From: Glossina fuscipes
Lineage: Eukaryota > Arthropoda > Insecta > Diptera > Glossinidae
Length of the DNA stretch: 64,000 nucleotides
Reading direction: 5' to 3'
Assembly: GCF_014805625.2 (NCBI RefSeq)
Contig: NW_023998566.1
Location: forward strand, 42,675 to 106,674
Positions 42,960 through 53,532 of this stretch are shown here, one piece after another (positions within the stretch are counted from its first letter, which is position 1; the number at the start of each line of letters is the position of its first letter). The notes beneath the pieces are model-generated. The model was not told the origin of the DNA. It saw nothing but the letters and a program-made list of their open reading frames with translations, and did not search any database. A program made the translations under genes and the position numbers.

Positions 42960-44700
42960 TTTGCGGTCGGATCTAAAGCACGACTTCAAAATGCTGATAC
43001 ATTTTTAACTCTTTTTTGGACCCAGTTTTTGTCAATCAGTAGCAAATGTATGATGAAGCCTAGGAGGTTAGTCCGGTGACTTCTTCCATTGGGGCAGGAG
43101 CCTCTTTTCTTGAAGAAGGCAAGCTGCTTCACTATTGTCGCCTGGGTGCGCTTGCCGATGTTGGGCTCAACCATGTGAAATCTTATAGTTGTCAAGTAGA
43201 TGCCCATGGCTTCCAAGAAAACTTCAAATAGTTTGTGTTTCGGAAATTCGGCATTCAGTTACTTATGGGCCAGGATTTGGTCGTGTTTCGGGTCATTAGC
43301 GACTAGTTTGACATCTTGGCATCTTAGCTGCTTACAGATGGATTGGGCTATTCCATAGCCTATGAGCAGCCTGAAGTATGTCGCCTCGTTTGCATTTAGC
43401 TGTCTGCCACCTACTTTGAATGGCGCCCCATTCAGGTCGTATGGCAGAAATTCATCTTCGGCCTGGGCTGGTGTTGCGTAATCCAGCTTTTCAATCAGGT
43501 GATAATCGTCATCAGAGCTGGATCCGCTTTTCGAAAATTCGATTTGTTGTTGGTTCAGCGGATGCCCAGCTTCATGACATCTTCCACGGGTCTTGTTCTC
43601 GTTCTCCTGCCTGGCGCCACCTTGCAGAAAAATTTCTCCAAGAGGTCTTGGCTTACCCTGTAGGCGTGTATAGTTATGCCAGGGTAAGCCACCAGCAGGT
43701 CATCCATGATCTTCTCGAACTTGTTGATGGTGTTCAAGGTGGGCCTAGTTATATCAGCCGTCGGGAATTTATTTGTTAGACAAGTTTTCACTTTCGCCAG
43801 CACCGCTTTCTGTCCTTCCCATTGGGCGCTGCTTATCTTGCCCGTGTGTATAACTTCGCATAATGCAGTCAGAGCAGCGATAACTTCGTATGTCCGTAAA
43901 TCTTTTTCTTTATAAATAATTTTTCTCTGCACAGCAACGTCCAAGTCTGCCACTGTTGCGGGAGTTAATAGCTGCATACAGTCTTTCAGCGATGAGGCAG
44001 CAGTATTGATCAAGCATGTACCTCTTCTCTTTAAATAATTTGAGGTGCTAAGTTTTCCCGCATGTGCCGTGGTGACGATGGTAATGTCGAACAGTTTCTT
44101 GTTCCTTGCCATTATATAGTAAATTGAATGCATTAGATGTATATAGTCGACCAGATGGTATATCGTATAAACGGTGCCGTCCGCTCGCTTTCGTTTATAA
44201 ATTCCGTTGTTGAACTTTACCATTGTGTTTAGGTTTGCGTTGCTCCTGTCGCAGATTACTGCTTTCACTTCCAGGCCGCCCTCCTCTACGATACCTAAGC
44301 ATCTGTCCAGTTCGTCTGGAGCACCGTTGTAGGCGGTTATGGCTGTGGCGCTGATCACCATGTTGAAACTTGTTAGCAGGCTACGTACACCGAAGAAGAG
44401 TACTGAGTGGTATTCTTTCGTTGTTGTAAGTTTTTCGGTGTTGTTGTAGCGGCAACCGTACAATATATCCTCGGTCCGAGAATATCTCATCTTGCCGTTT
44501 GTGTACACTTCGTGGAAGTGTAGCTGAACAACTTTGTCGTGAGGACTTAACCTCCCTACGACCTCCCGCAGCGCCTCGATATTCACTGTGAATTTCAGTT
44601 CCCGGTCTTCAGGTAGTTCAACAATTCCGCTATTCTCCGTCTGCGCCTCCACGTTCGCTGCGTTATCAGCTTCTTGCATTTTGGTCTGCAGCGGGAGCAA
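42960..44700 (-). mobile_element. P-element-like transposase, near-complete but broken
   Basis: Reading leftward: a start region rich in Glu/Gln; RLSPHDKVVQLHFHEVYTNG with YSRTEDILYGCRY; LFFGVRSLLTSFNMVIS; EVKAVICDRSNANLNTMVKF; DGTVYTIYHLVDYIHLMHSI; a long helical middle (LINTAASSLKDCMQLLTPAT); and VSQDLLEKFFCKVAPGRRTR, the QDLLExFFxxIRxxGG motif of P-superfamily (THAP9-type) transposases. A frameshift near 43,565 leads into FSKSGSSSDDDYHLIEKLDY, YFRLLIGYGIAQSICKQLRC, a TAA at about 43,263 and the C-terminal HMVEPNIGKRTQATIVKQLA. The first acidic site of the RNase-H fold, FDE in the 6.8-kb copy, is FHE here. There is no THAP zinc finger in frame. Confidence 0.7.
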
Positions 44701-44713
44701 GGCGTCTCATCTT

Positions 44714-44953
44714 TTACCTCCGCGCTGCTTCCGCCGATGTGCTTAGTCCCTCGTCGTACATCCGATTATATCTACATCTGAAATTATACCTACGTCTATC
44801 GGGACTTCTTACGGATAATGTTTTTCTTTGAATGTCCGTCCGTTCCTCCGTCTGTACATTCATCTGTTCGTCCGTCTGTACCTCCATTTGTACGTCAGTC
44901 TGTACGTTTGTACGTTTTTTGATCTGCTCGGTCTCAGCTTTATCAAAACCCAA
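44714..44953 (-). other. Glu/Gln/Thr-rich repeat frame (VQT(D/E) repeats)
   Basis: A 79-codon frame with degenerate repeats NVQTDVQMEVQTDEQMNVQT encoded by a 12-base-type repeat (44,830-44,925), followed by an Arg-rich RSPDRRRYNFRCRYNRM. It lies between the MADF-like frame and the P-like transposase on the same strand and may be the linker of one former protein. It ends in a stop 14 bases before the transposase frame. Confidence 0.4.
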
Positions 44954-44987
44954 GAAGTCAGAGTAACTATACTTAGAAATATTGTCA

Positions 44988-45095
44988 ATTTCTGGTTCAA
45001 TCTGTATGATTGACTCAGAAATTTCTGGCTTAATCTGTATGATTGGCTCAGAAATTCTGGCTCAATCTGATTGATTGGCTCAGAAATTTTGACTG
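44988..45095. repeat. Tandem repeat, unit about 35 bp, 3 copies
   Basis: Units of TGGCTCAGAAATT(T)CTGGCT and CAATCTGTATGATT. On the minus strand it is read as SQSYRLSQKFLSQSYRLNQK by one frame. Confidence 0.85.
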
Positions 45096-45394
45096 GTCTT
45101 ACCTCGTATCCTAATATTATCGTTGGAAATCCTATTGGCAGCATGCTGCAAACCTAACTCGATCGCGTACCACAAGTACGCGCCCAGTCTCGTACATCGC
45201 ATGAGACTTTTTCTAATTCCATTATATTTTGAACAGACATTTTCTACAGTTATAGTCGTGTTCGTTTTAACCGTTAATTCGTCGGCTAACATCTTCCGAT
45301 CTTTTTGCCAATTTACATATTTGTTTTTTAGACCCCAGCACTGCGGATATTTTTTTAAAGTCTCACTAAATAAGACATCAGAGATAAACGGCAT
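45080..45394 (-). pseudogene. MADF-like DNA-binding domain frame
   Basis: 104-codon ATG frame. [40 protein letters not shown] and [17 protein letters not shown] follow the MADF (Myb/SANT-like) pattern: F(I/L)xxVxxxPxLW, YxxxxxRxxxWxxIA, VxxxWxxLRxxY. MADF domains are abundant in flies, both in host regulators and in transposon proteins (PIF/Harbinger partners). After [16 protein letters not shown] the frame runs out in the 35-base repeat. It is on the same strand as, and upstream of, the P-like transposase. Confidence 0.5.
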
Positions 45395-47189
45395 ACTTAA
45401 ATAATATTGTAATATAATAAGTAAGATGTAATTAATTTAAGGAAATGTAAGAATATATATCCTGAAAAAGAAGAAAAAAAAAACAGTGACTGGACTGAAT
45501 TCGAAACTAGATAAGAATTTGTATACTTTATATGGGTTTTGAAGCTCTGGGCGTTACAAACGTTTTGGAAAAAAAATGATCCTATAACACATATAACATT
45601 AAATAGAATTGTCTGATTTTTTCCATTTTTATACAGATGCACTGCTTATAAAATACACGCCCACAATTTCAAAGATATATGTGGTGTGGTTTATGGGTAA
45701 AGAGGGAAATACCAATATTTTATTACTATTTAACAACAGAGATGCCACGAGTTTAAGTAGTACTGCAGGTGTATCCTCTGACCAATTTAGCCCATTTTCA
45801 ATGCCAGCCTCCGTGCGAGTACTTCCAATGTTTGTGCCAAATTTGTCTCGGATAAGTTTCAAAAGATGATAATCAATATATGGAATTAAAGAGCTTTTAA
45901 AACTAGTTGATGACTTTTTGGTCAACCCTGTATATTAACGTTTACAGTATTGACTACAGGACGTTGGAAACAAATTCCGCCAACTATTAAATTTAGTAAT
46001 TTAGTAATAGCATGGGTTTACATGTGTAAACTTTTTTTCCTTTTTAGTTCACCAAACTATTAACTGAACTTCGAGGAAACATACAAATTGAGTTGAGTTG
46101 AGTGATTATATCAAATAAATATGTAATTTGGCGTATGCTTTATTCATACTGGTGCTTAAAATATATATTCAGATAACAACTACGTAACAAAATGATAACG
46201 TTTCCATCAATTTAAATATACCGAACTGTAAGAAATAGCTAATTATTAAAAAATCTTTTAAAACTTTTAATTTTTGCTTACATTTTTCTTCGCTGGATTG
46301 TCCTTTTTATACGCTAAAGAAACTCTTAGCATATAGCCTACTGAAACTACTGTTAGTTCCTGCGTCCTTTCATCAGCCTACAATGTCTTTATAATGGTCA
46401 AGAATATAAATTTACGGGTAAAATATTGAAACTTGTGCATTCTTAATGTGGCATGATCGGCCCATCGTCACGTTCACTGAATATCCAAAATGGACCGATC
46501 TAATGTTAAAGTGAAACAGTTTATAGGACCATCTAGGATGATAAAATATTAGGAAACTTTTCGAAATTTTGAAAACTTGTTTGATAAGGCGAAAGTAAAA
46601 ATTACTGGAAGAAAAGCCATTTAGCCATTTCTCAGCTAAAATTTCATCAACTTTAAAAAGGGTGAATACTTATTAATGACTTCTTCGATATGCTGAAAAA
46701 TGAAAAAAAACGAAGTTGCTTTTTTAAATTCAATTTATTAAATTTATATTTTTTACATCTTTTTACAATAGTTTTAAATTATAACTAATAATTTTAAATT
46801 ACAAATAAATTAAATATAAATTTTAAATTAATATTAACTATAAACTAAATGATATTGGCTGCATCCTTTGTTTTTGTTTTTATTTTTTTTATTTTTTTTT
46901 ATTCATTTTTAAACACTGTAATTTTTAAACGCTATCATCAACCTCTGAAGGTTCCCTTTAAAGCAAATGATTTAGAGTCCAATTTTAAATCAAGATTTAT
47001 TTCTTGTTTATTTTTTTCCAAACTATAATTAATTTGGTTTCTTATGGGCTAATGTTTTTAAGAACTACATGCTCATTGCTATTGCTTCGATATTTTTAAT
47101 AATGCGTAACAAAGTGACATGTGTTCAAAATTCAGCATAATTCTTTTGTAAAAAGAAAAACGAAAATTATGCCGTACTTCAACTGGCTG
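45395..47189. other. AT-rich intergenic DNA with one dispersed motif
   Basis: No gene. At 45,760-45,930 the minus strand carries the dispersed motif also found at 21.28 and 54.24 kb (ACATTGGAAGT...GCATTGAAAATGG). Nearby TACAGGGTTGACCAAAAAGT (minus strand, about 45,930) looks like a transposon end. Remaining DNA is T- and A-rich. Confidence 0.4.
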
Positions 47190-47345
47190 AGTATTACATT
47201 GTGAAATGCAATACGATGCCAGGCGCCCCAATTAAAATAATTATTGATTACATTAGCATAATATATCACCTGTAGAATTAAGTATAAATAGCTTTACCAG
47301 AAATAAAGAAAGCCAATTGTTATCACAGCAATTCACACAATTCAA
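47190..47345 (+). promoter_or_regulatory. Likely LTR promoter region of a Gypsy element
   Basis: Contains TATAAATAGC at about 47,283 followed 15 bases later by AATAAAG, the close TATA/polyadenylation spacing typical of an LTR. A CACAATTCA repeat and the gag-like frame follow. No second LTR was found downstream, and I cannot set the ends. Confidence 0.35.
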
Positions 47346-47940
47346 GTTAAACAATACCACAACTACATTCAATATTGAACCACACAACGCAAAAAGGCAC
47401 TATCACAGGTTTCAAGGACAGAATTATACACATAATAGCAGATCTGAATAATCTTCAAATCAAAGAACTCGGTACCAACCTCACTAACGAACAAAAATCT
47501 GTTATTACCAATAACAACGATACATACGCCCAACCAAAAACCTTTTCCGAAGCAATTAATATTGCGCTATTGAAGGTGCGACCCAAACAAATTCATAGGT
47601 AATGAGACTAAATTACCAAAAGAAAAACTCACACAATTCCCACAACAACAATGAAAACTCCTTCACTAACCAAAACAACAGAAATCAATATCACAACAAT
47701 AATCCCAATAGAAGCAATCAAAGACACAATAATCAAAACAAGAATTATCGCAATAATGATAACAACAGTGATAGAAACAATAATAATAATTCAAATACCA
47801 GTAACTACAACAATAATAATAGGAAATTTAACTATTGACATCAAAATAACAATAACAACAGAAATCAGAAAAACAACAACGAAAACAACCACGCACACGC
47901 CTCAGAAAACCAGGGAAACGGATTTCGTCCGGATTCCTTG
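47346..47940 (+). mobile_element. Gypsy-type gag remnant with Asn-rich tail
   Basis: A 75-codon frame (GFKDRIIHIIADLNNLQIKE, NALLKV-type end KTFSEAINIALLKVRP) resembles the end of gag capsid. It is followed after a stop by an extremely Asn-rich basic tail (NNNPNRSNQRHNNQNKNYRN). Fly Gypsy gag proteins of this type end in such RNA-binding tails. The low-complexity AAC/AAT run makes frames ambiguous. Confidence 0.55.
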
Positions 47941-48103
47941 ACGATGCCCCTGAATTCGGGACCAAACATTTAAACCAGGCATCCACAAAACATATAAGTC
48001 AGGCATCCATTGAACACCTAAACCAATCAAAATCTCATATCTTCTCCATCTCAAAATTATCCAACTATGTACTACTAAATATCCACAATGCAACAAAACC
48101 CTA

Positions 48104-48791
48104 AATATCGTTTCTATTAGACACAGGAGCAGACATCAGACTCTGCAAAGCACTCCTTTTGGAAGACTACCCACTAAACAACGCAGAATGTATTAATCTA
48201 ACAGGAATAACCAACGAACGCATAGAAACATTGGGAACCGCACATTTGAATATAAATCTAGGAAACGGAATCACTCAACATAAAATACAACTAGTAGACC
48301 AGAACTTCCTCATGAAAACCGATGGAATCATAGGAAGAGATTTTCTACACAAGTATGCTTGCAATATAAATTATGAAAATTTCTCTCTTACAATTAATAC
48401 ACACGATGACCAAATTCAACTCCCCATATACAATGAAATACTTAATAAAAACAACATATTTCTTCCCTCAAGATGCGAAATTATAGTCCCCATAGATATC
48501 AAAATAGACAGCGATGCTTTAGTACTAAATAGAGAAATAGAAAAAGGAATATTTTTAGCCAATTCAATAATAGCAAAAAACGGAAAAAAACACATTAAAA
48601 TACTAAATACACTAGATGAAGAAATTACAATACAACACCTACATATCAACACCGAACCACTCCATACCTACCAAATGATACAAAACACCAATATACACAC
48701 TCAATATGATGAACAACGATTCCAAAAAATATTACAATCCATAAAATTAGACACCGTCAACAACTCTCAAAAACAAGAACTAACAAAATAG
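48104..48791 (+). mobile_element. Gypsy-type retropepsin and following pol segment
   Basis: The active site reads FLLDTGADIRLCK, then LTGITNERIETLGTAHLNIN, QLVDQNFLMKTDGIIGRDFL (the G-I-I-G-x-D-F-L flap/wide loop of retropepsins) and HKYACNINYENFSL. The frame continues about 120 codons to a TAG at 48,789. Normally RT would follow; instead integrase sequence begins about 100 bases later, so RT, RNase H and most of integrase are deleted. Confidence 0.75.
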
Positions 48792-48889
48792 TACTTAATA
48801 GACAGAATAGAACAAAAATATAACTTAAATACGGCTAATAAAAGAAAGTTGTCTGTTACTAAATATCGAGCAAAAGTTCTCAACCCCCT

Positions 48890-49371
48890 ACCACCAAGAA
48901 ACCTTAGGTACAGTTGAAAGAAACCACAGAGTTCTTAACGAATACTTTTTAGCCTTTACAACAAGCAATGATCGGGATAAATGGATACCATACTACACTT
49001 TCGCATATAACACTACCCCTCATGTAGAAACACAATATACTCCTTTTGAATTGATTTACGGAAAATTGCCATACATGCCCAACGAAACAGTATTAAATTC
49101 AAATCCTACATACAACTCAGAAAACTACATAAATGAGCTAAAAAGAAAATTAAAATATTCTTTAGAAAAGGCTAAAAGAGTTTTAGAAAAAGCAAAAGCA
49201 GCAAGAACACAACTATCAAAAGAAAATTTCACTAATCCAATCGAAATAAACATAGGAGATCAAATCCTATTAAAGAAACAAAACAGGAAAAGATTAGATA
49301 AATCTTATGAAGGACCCTATGAAGTAATATCAAAGAACCCAATGTCACAATACAAATTAAAGATAAGCTAA
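48890..49371 (+). mobile_element. Gypsy-type integrase C-terminal part
   Basis: Begins with STPYHQETLGTVERNHRVLN, the third catalytic residue (Glu) motif of the integrase core, then IPYYTFAYNTTPHVETQYTP, FELIYGKLPYMPNE, a charged helix, and the GDQILLKKQNRKRLDKSYEG-PYEVI module, the GPY/F motif of Gypsy integrases. The frame ends at 49,369; no env gene or 3' LTR is recognised downstream. Confidence 0.75.
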
Positions 49372-51233
49372 AAACTGTACATAAAAATATAATACAATAG
49401 ATGTAAACTAAATTTATTTAAGAAAAATTAGCAATAAATTATGTGAACTAGGGCAAACGTTGCAAATATTAGTTTTATAATAACTAACGCATTACAATTT
49501 CGAAAAAGTGAACGATCCAAACTTTAGAAAAGTTAATTTAGTGCGAAATGTGTGCTAAGGAAATGGAAAACTTTAAGAAAAATTCGATAGATATATTTTA
49601 TTCGTTCGCCATGGCTACGAAAGAATTAATTAGGCTATATGCGATCATTCTAAAGCAAAGCTAGGCAGCCTATGATCCGACCACCCTAATTTCTAATACT
49701 CCACCTTAAGTCCGAAAATAAAGTATTTTATTTCAAGGTATAAAAAAACAAATTGAAAATCGATACTAAAACAACAACATTGCAGTTCGATTACCATGGA
49801 TCTTATACACGTAAGGGCTAGCCTCAAAACAAGGCACATTCTTTCGAGATGAGAATCGAAAATTGCCTCAGGGGTGAAAGAAAGTAGTACACAATACGTT
49901 GATTAGCATTTTCGACAATAAAAAACTTGGCCGAACTAATTAGTACTCACTCCCAACATATATTTCTAAAATCAAAAAAGTTCAAGATATTAAGAGCTTC
50001 ATTATAAAATTCTTTTGAATAGTCCGTCAATCACATCTGGGGATACTGCAAAAGCAAAAAGGGATGTACGAAAGATATTTTTCATTATTGCAGAACGTCT
50101 AGGATTTCGGTTGACTGCTCTGCATTTCACTTCAATTATTCATATTGAACTCAGATTTTTAAAGACAGCTTTCGTTCCTATTAAGAAAGAATTCTTTTAC
50201 AGTAAGAAATTTCAAAATCTTTTAAAGCAACTGTAAGCTTGATGGATTATAGCAGCGTATAGTTCAAGCAATTCTTGCGAAAAACTACAATAAACCATTA
50301 GACTGAAAAAGATAATATGCAATGTTTTAAAAAAACAAAATTTTTTTGCCAAAAATATCACGATTTATGCCTGCTTTTGTTTTCTGTGTTTTCGTAGCTT
50401 TATTATTAAAAGGTGATACCACATGCCTTCACATTATGTCCTGTTTGGAAAAAACATATTTCCACACTTCTGGGTTTTACACAAATGAAATAGAAATGAC
50501 CCAAATCCGTCGAAGGATACGCTCGCAGTATAGCATAATAACTCAGAACAACTCTGTGTCCAAAAACCAAAAAAGATTTTTTGCTCATCCTTATATACAC
50601 TTTGTCTACTTTTTACGCCAATAAAACCCAGAAGTATATAAAATACGTCTTTTGAAATTTTGTTGACGTCCGTTACGAATTTATACTATTTTCAATAATT
50701 CGATTATAAAAATGCTTCAAGGTTATCCAAGTGTTCTGATTTTTCTTTTTTTTTTCTTTTACTCTTTTCAGGACATATTCAGATTTATATACATTTATAT
50801 ACTATGCTTTGGCTAGCGATAGTATACGGAACGAAATTCGTGCGCTTCGTAATTTGGAAACATCTATTATTAACCCGTTCATATTGTTAGCATACAATGG
50901 GATCAACTTTTACAAGCTGTTGATTTCCTTGTTCGTTCAGTTAAATAGCTTTTTCCATTATTGCGAGAAAAGCAAACAGAAAAGACTTAAACAAAAAACT
51001 GATCAGATAATGGCTTAAGAAATTTCTCGAAGCGTTGGAAATACGCTGCCATTAGCTGTTTTTTTTTTGTAAGTGTCAGACAAATATATCACGAGTCTTC
51101 GACAAGCATGCGAAAGAAGTAAAGAACAAGAAGAAGAAGGAAACTATTCTTGGAAAATAACACGTAGCAACCACGAGCAGAAAAGCTTTCCGCATAATTT
51201 AAAAAAGAAATGGCTAATCCAACAACAAAAATG
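49372..51233. other. AT-rich DNA, short unassigned frames
   Basis: Frames of 73, 92 and 69 codons at 50,015, 50,346 and 50,809 have no recognisable domain. The last follows an acceptor-like CTCTTTTCAG at 50,771 and reads LASDSIRNEIRALRNLETSI, so it may be an exon scrap. Confidence 0.3.
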
Positions 51234-51269
51234 AACAAGTATGTACAATTGTGCTTGTACATACTTGTT
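51234..51269. repeat. Perfect 15-bp hairpin (AACAAGTATGTACAA arms)
   Basis: Left arm AACAAGTATGTACAA, 6-base loop TTGTGC, right arm TTGTACATACTTGTT. The right arm recurs in the larger palindrome at 54,714-54,733, so this is a dispersed foldback sequence. Confidence 0.85.
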
Positions 51270-51422
51270 GTTATATGCCGTTATTTTTTTGTGAAATCAG
51301 ATGTAAGCTGCACCTACAACATTGATGAGCCTGTTTTGGTGTGATCTTCCTCTAATGACTTAAAAATGGATGAAATAAACTTTAAATAGGACACACATGA
51401 CATTTGATTAAATTTTGCTTAA

Positions 51423-51483
51423 CACTAAAGCTACCGACATTCCATGTATACCTATTTCTACCGTGAGCGGTCAAATGACCGCG
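51423..51483. repeat. piggyBac right terminal region
   Basis: CACTAAAGCTACCGAC at the tip and the palindrome GCGGTCAAATGACCGCG 45 bases inside (51,467-51,483). Confidence 0.85.
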
Positions 51484-51584
51484 TCAAAAAAACATATATA
51501 AAGTAGATAGTAAACAAAATATTTTTCTGATGCTACATTAAAAACTCGTTCCCCGCTTTTCGATGTTGTATGTTTCATTTACTT

Positions 51585-53305
51585 TTATGCATTTTCATCA
51601 CATTTTTTACAAATTACAGCATTTTGTGTTGCACATTTTCCACATACGTATTTTTTACATTTTATACAAATTTTGTTTGTTTTGTTGACTTTACAATATC
51701 TTATTTGACAAGAAGAAACAGTGTTTGTGTTTATTGTTGTTTTTGATGAGCATTCTTGGCTTATCTGTTTCTCTTTCTGATATTCGGTCCCAAGTTCTTC
51801 TGCCAACTGAAATAAAAACTCTTGCCTCGACATTTCCTCACCCGTCGTTTCTTTATATAAAGTCCATCTTTGACATTTAGATTTTACACTATATTTTCTG
51901 GCCATTTGATGGGTTACATCTACACCCAATTTTGTACTATTGTAAACTCTAATTGTCTCTAGTATACGGGTGTCAATTTTTTCAATTTCAACGGATGCAT
52001 GCATTGAACTAAGTATCAATACTTTTTTATTGGGTTTAGCTTTATAAATTGTAAGAATAAAATCTTTCGATTTGTGTAATATTGTTGAGAAGCGTGTCAT
52101 ACTATCCTTTGCCTGTCTCGCTAATTTTGGTAGCTCTCTTTTATTTCTCCGGATTGTTCCAACGAGAGTAGTTCTTTTTGTTAGAAGTTTACTCGCTAGT
52201 GACGCGCTTGTAAAAAAAATGTTATATTTCTCCCATGGCCCGTATATGGTTCTGCTAATTTCAAAGTTACAAACTCTTCAAGTGGGATTGATGATTCTCT
52301 CCCTTCATCTTTTCCCAAATGTGGAAAGCCGTTTACTATATATTTACTGGTTACATCGGAAGCTAACCACAATTTTATACCAAATTTGTCCGGTTTATTG
52401 GGCATATATTGAGTAAATCTACAACGTGCTTTTGTAGGAAACAATTGTTCATCTATAGTAAGATATGCTCCTGGTTTATAACAGTTCTGGCTGTTTTCGA
52501 TAAATTTATACCAAACTTGAGAAATCAATGCGAACTTATCGTTTTGTAAGCGTTGGCTTCGTTGATTTTTGTTGTCAAATCGAATAAATCTCATGATTTC
52601 TGCGAAGTCATTTCGACCCATAGTTGTCGAGAAAAAGGACGGACCCCATTTCTTGTTCCATAAATATGACAAATTAATATTTTTAGCCTCATATGCGCCG
52701 CGTGCATATAAAAGTCCAATAAAAGCATATAATTTTGCAATAGATAAATTCCATTTCGTTTTCAACACTCGAAAAGCCTCTGATTCCGTATATTCTCTTA
52801 CATGTTCAATCATTTTATGATCAATAATCAAAGAAAATGCTGAAAATGCTCTGCCCTTCATAATATTTCGTTTAGCGTATCCTGTTGGTCCTGATATTTC
52901 CTTGAAAATATTACAAATGAATGTTCTTCCACTGTTAGACCCTTCTTTTATTTTTTTCCAAACAGTTCCGTTCATAGCAGTTTCAATCTCTTCCTCATTT
53001 GTACTTTCGGAACTAACTATAAATGTCTTTCTTTCCTGTCCTCTACGTATATTTAAAATTTTGTCTTCGTCCGTTTCACTGTCAAATAAGTCACAATAAT
53101 TTTCTGCAGTATCGTCATCAATACCGTAAACTTCTTGATCATCTTCCGAACAATCCTCGTCGATGTTATTTATTTTGTCTAATAAGTTGATATTCCACGA
53201 ATGTCGGACACATCGATTAGATTGTAGATTGTCTACAATTACATTGCAGACTCCTAAAACAATTTCAAGAACAAGATTATCGAAGAATATAGTCATAAAT
53301 AACAT
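51585..53305 (-). pseudogene. piggyBac transposase, one frameshift
   Basis: Starts at ATG 53,305. An acidic N-terminus (residues 45-80) precedes the DDE core: YTESEAFRVLKTKWNLSIAK, FIGLLYARGAYEAKN, NDFAEIMRFIRFD, AYLTIDEQLFPTKARCRFTQ (first catalytic Asp, residue 285), FGIKLWLASDV (second, 317). The frame is lost at an A8 run (plus strand) near 52,211, where the expected TDNFFTS reads TFF. It resumes as TSASLASKLLTKRTTLVGTI, then RVYNSTKLGVDVTHQMARKY: the third-site Asp (GVD) is kept, but the following Asp of the family's D-x-x-D has become His. It ends with a cysteine-rich domain (CKVNKTNKICIKCKKYVCGK). Total length about 570 codons, normal for the family. Cut-and-paste enzyme; inactive as it stands. 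Confidence 0.9.
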
Positions 53306-53314
53306 AAATTTTTC

Positions 53315-53528
53315 AAGCGGTCAAATGACCGCGCCCGGTCGACTAGACATGGTATAATTTTTTTTCGGAAAATACACATTAAAAAAAGTTGGAAATATTG
53401 AAAAATTGTTTGTATGTATATTTTAGGAAAAGTCAATAAGATACATGATGATACAATAACGTTTTATGCGAGAAATTTTAAACGAAAGTTTAAAAACGGT
53501 CATTTGACCGCGCGCGGTACGTTTAGTG
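53315..53528. repeat. piggyBac left terminal region with two palindromes
   Basis: Tip TTTAGTG at 53,522-53,528; palindromes ACGGTCATTTGACCGCG at about 53,496 and GCGGTCAAATGACCGCG at about 53,317, the latter just upstream of the transposase ATG. Their repeated presence near both ends suggests transposase binding sites. Confidence 0.8.
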
Positions 53529-53532
53529 TTAA

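Larger units (their letters stand above)
51423..53528 (-). mobile_element. piggyBac-superfamily transposon, complete ends
   Basis: The whole element of about 2.1 kb is bounded on both sides by TTAA (51,419-51,422 and 53,529-53,532), the piggyBac target duplication, and by inverted ends CACTAAA...TTTAGTG. It holds a two-part transposase frame on the minus strand and three sub-terminal GGTCA/TGACC palindromes. The structure is intact; the coding region has one frameshift and altered acidic residues. Confidence 0.9.

Noticed and set aside
47602..47941. Asn-rich frame as an independent prion-like gene
   Set aside because: It lies between gag-like and protease frames of a Gypsy element and is best read as the gag tail.
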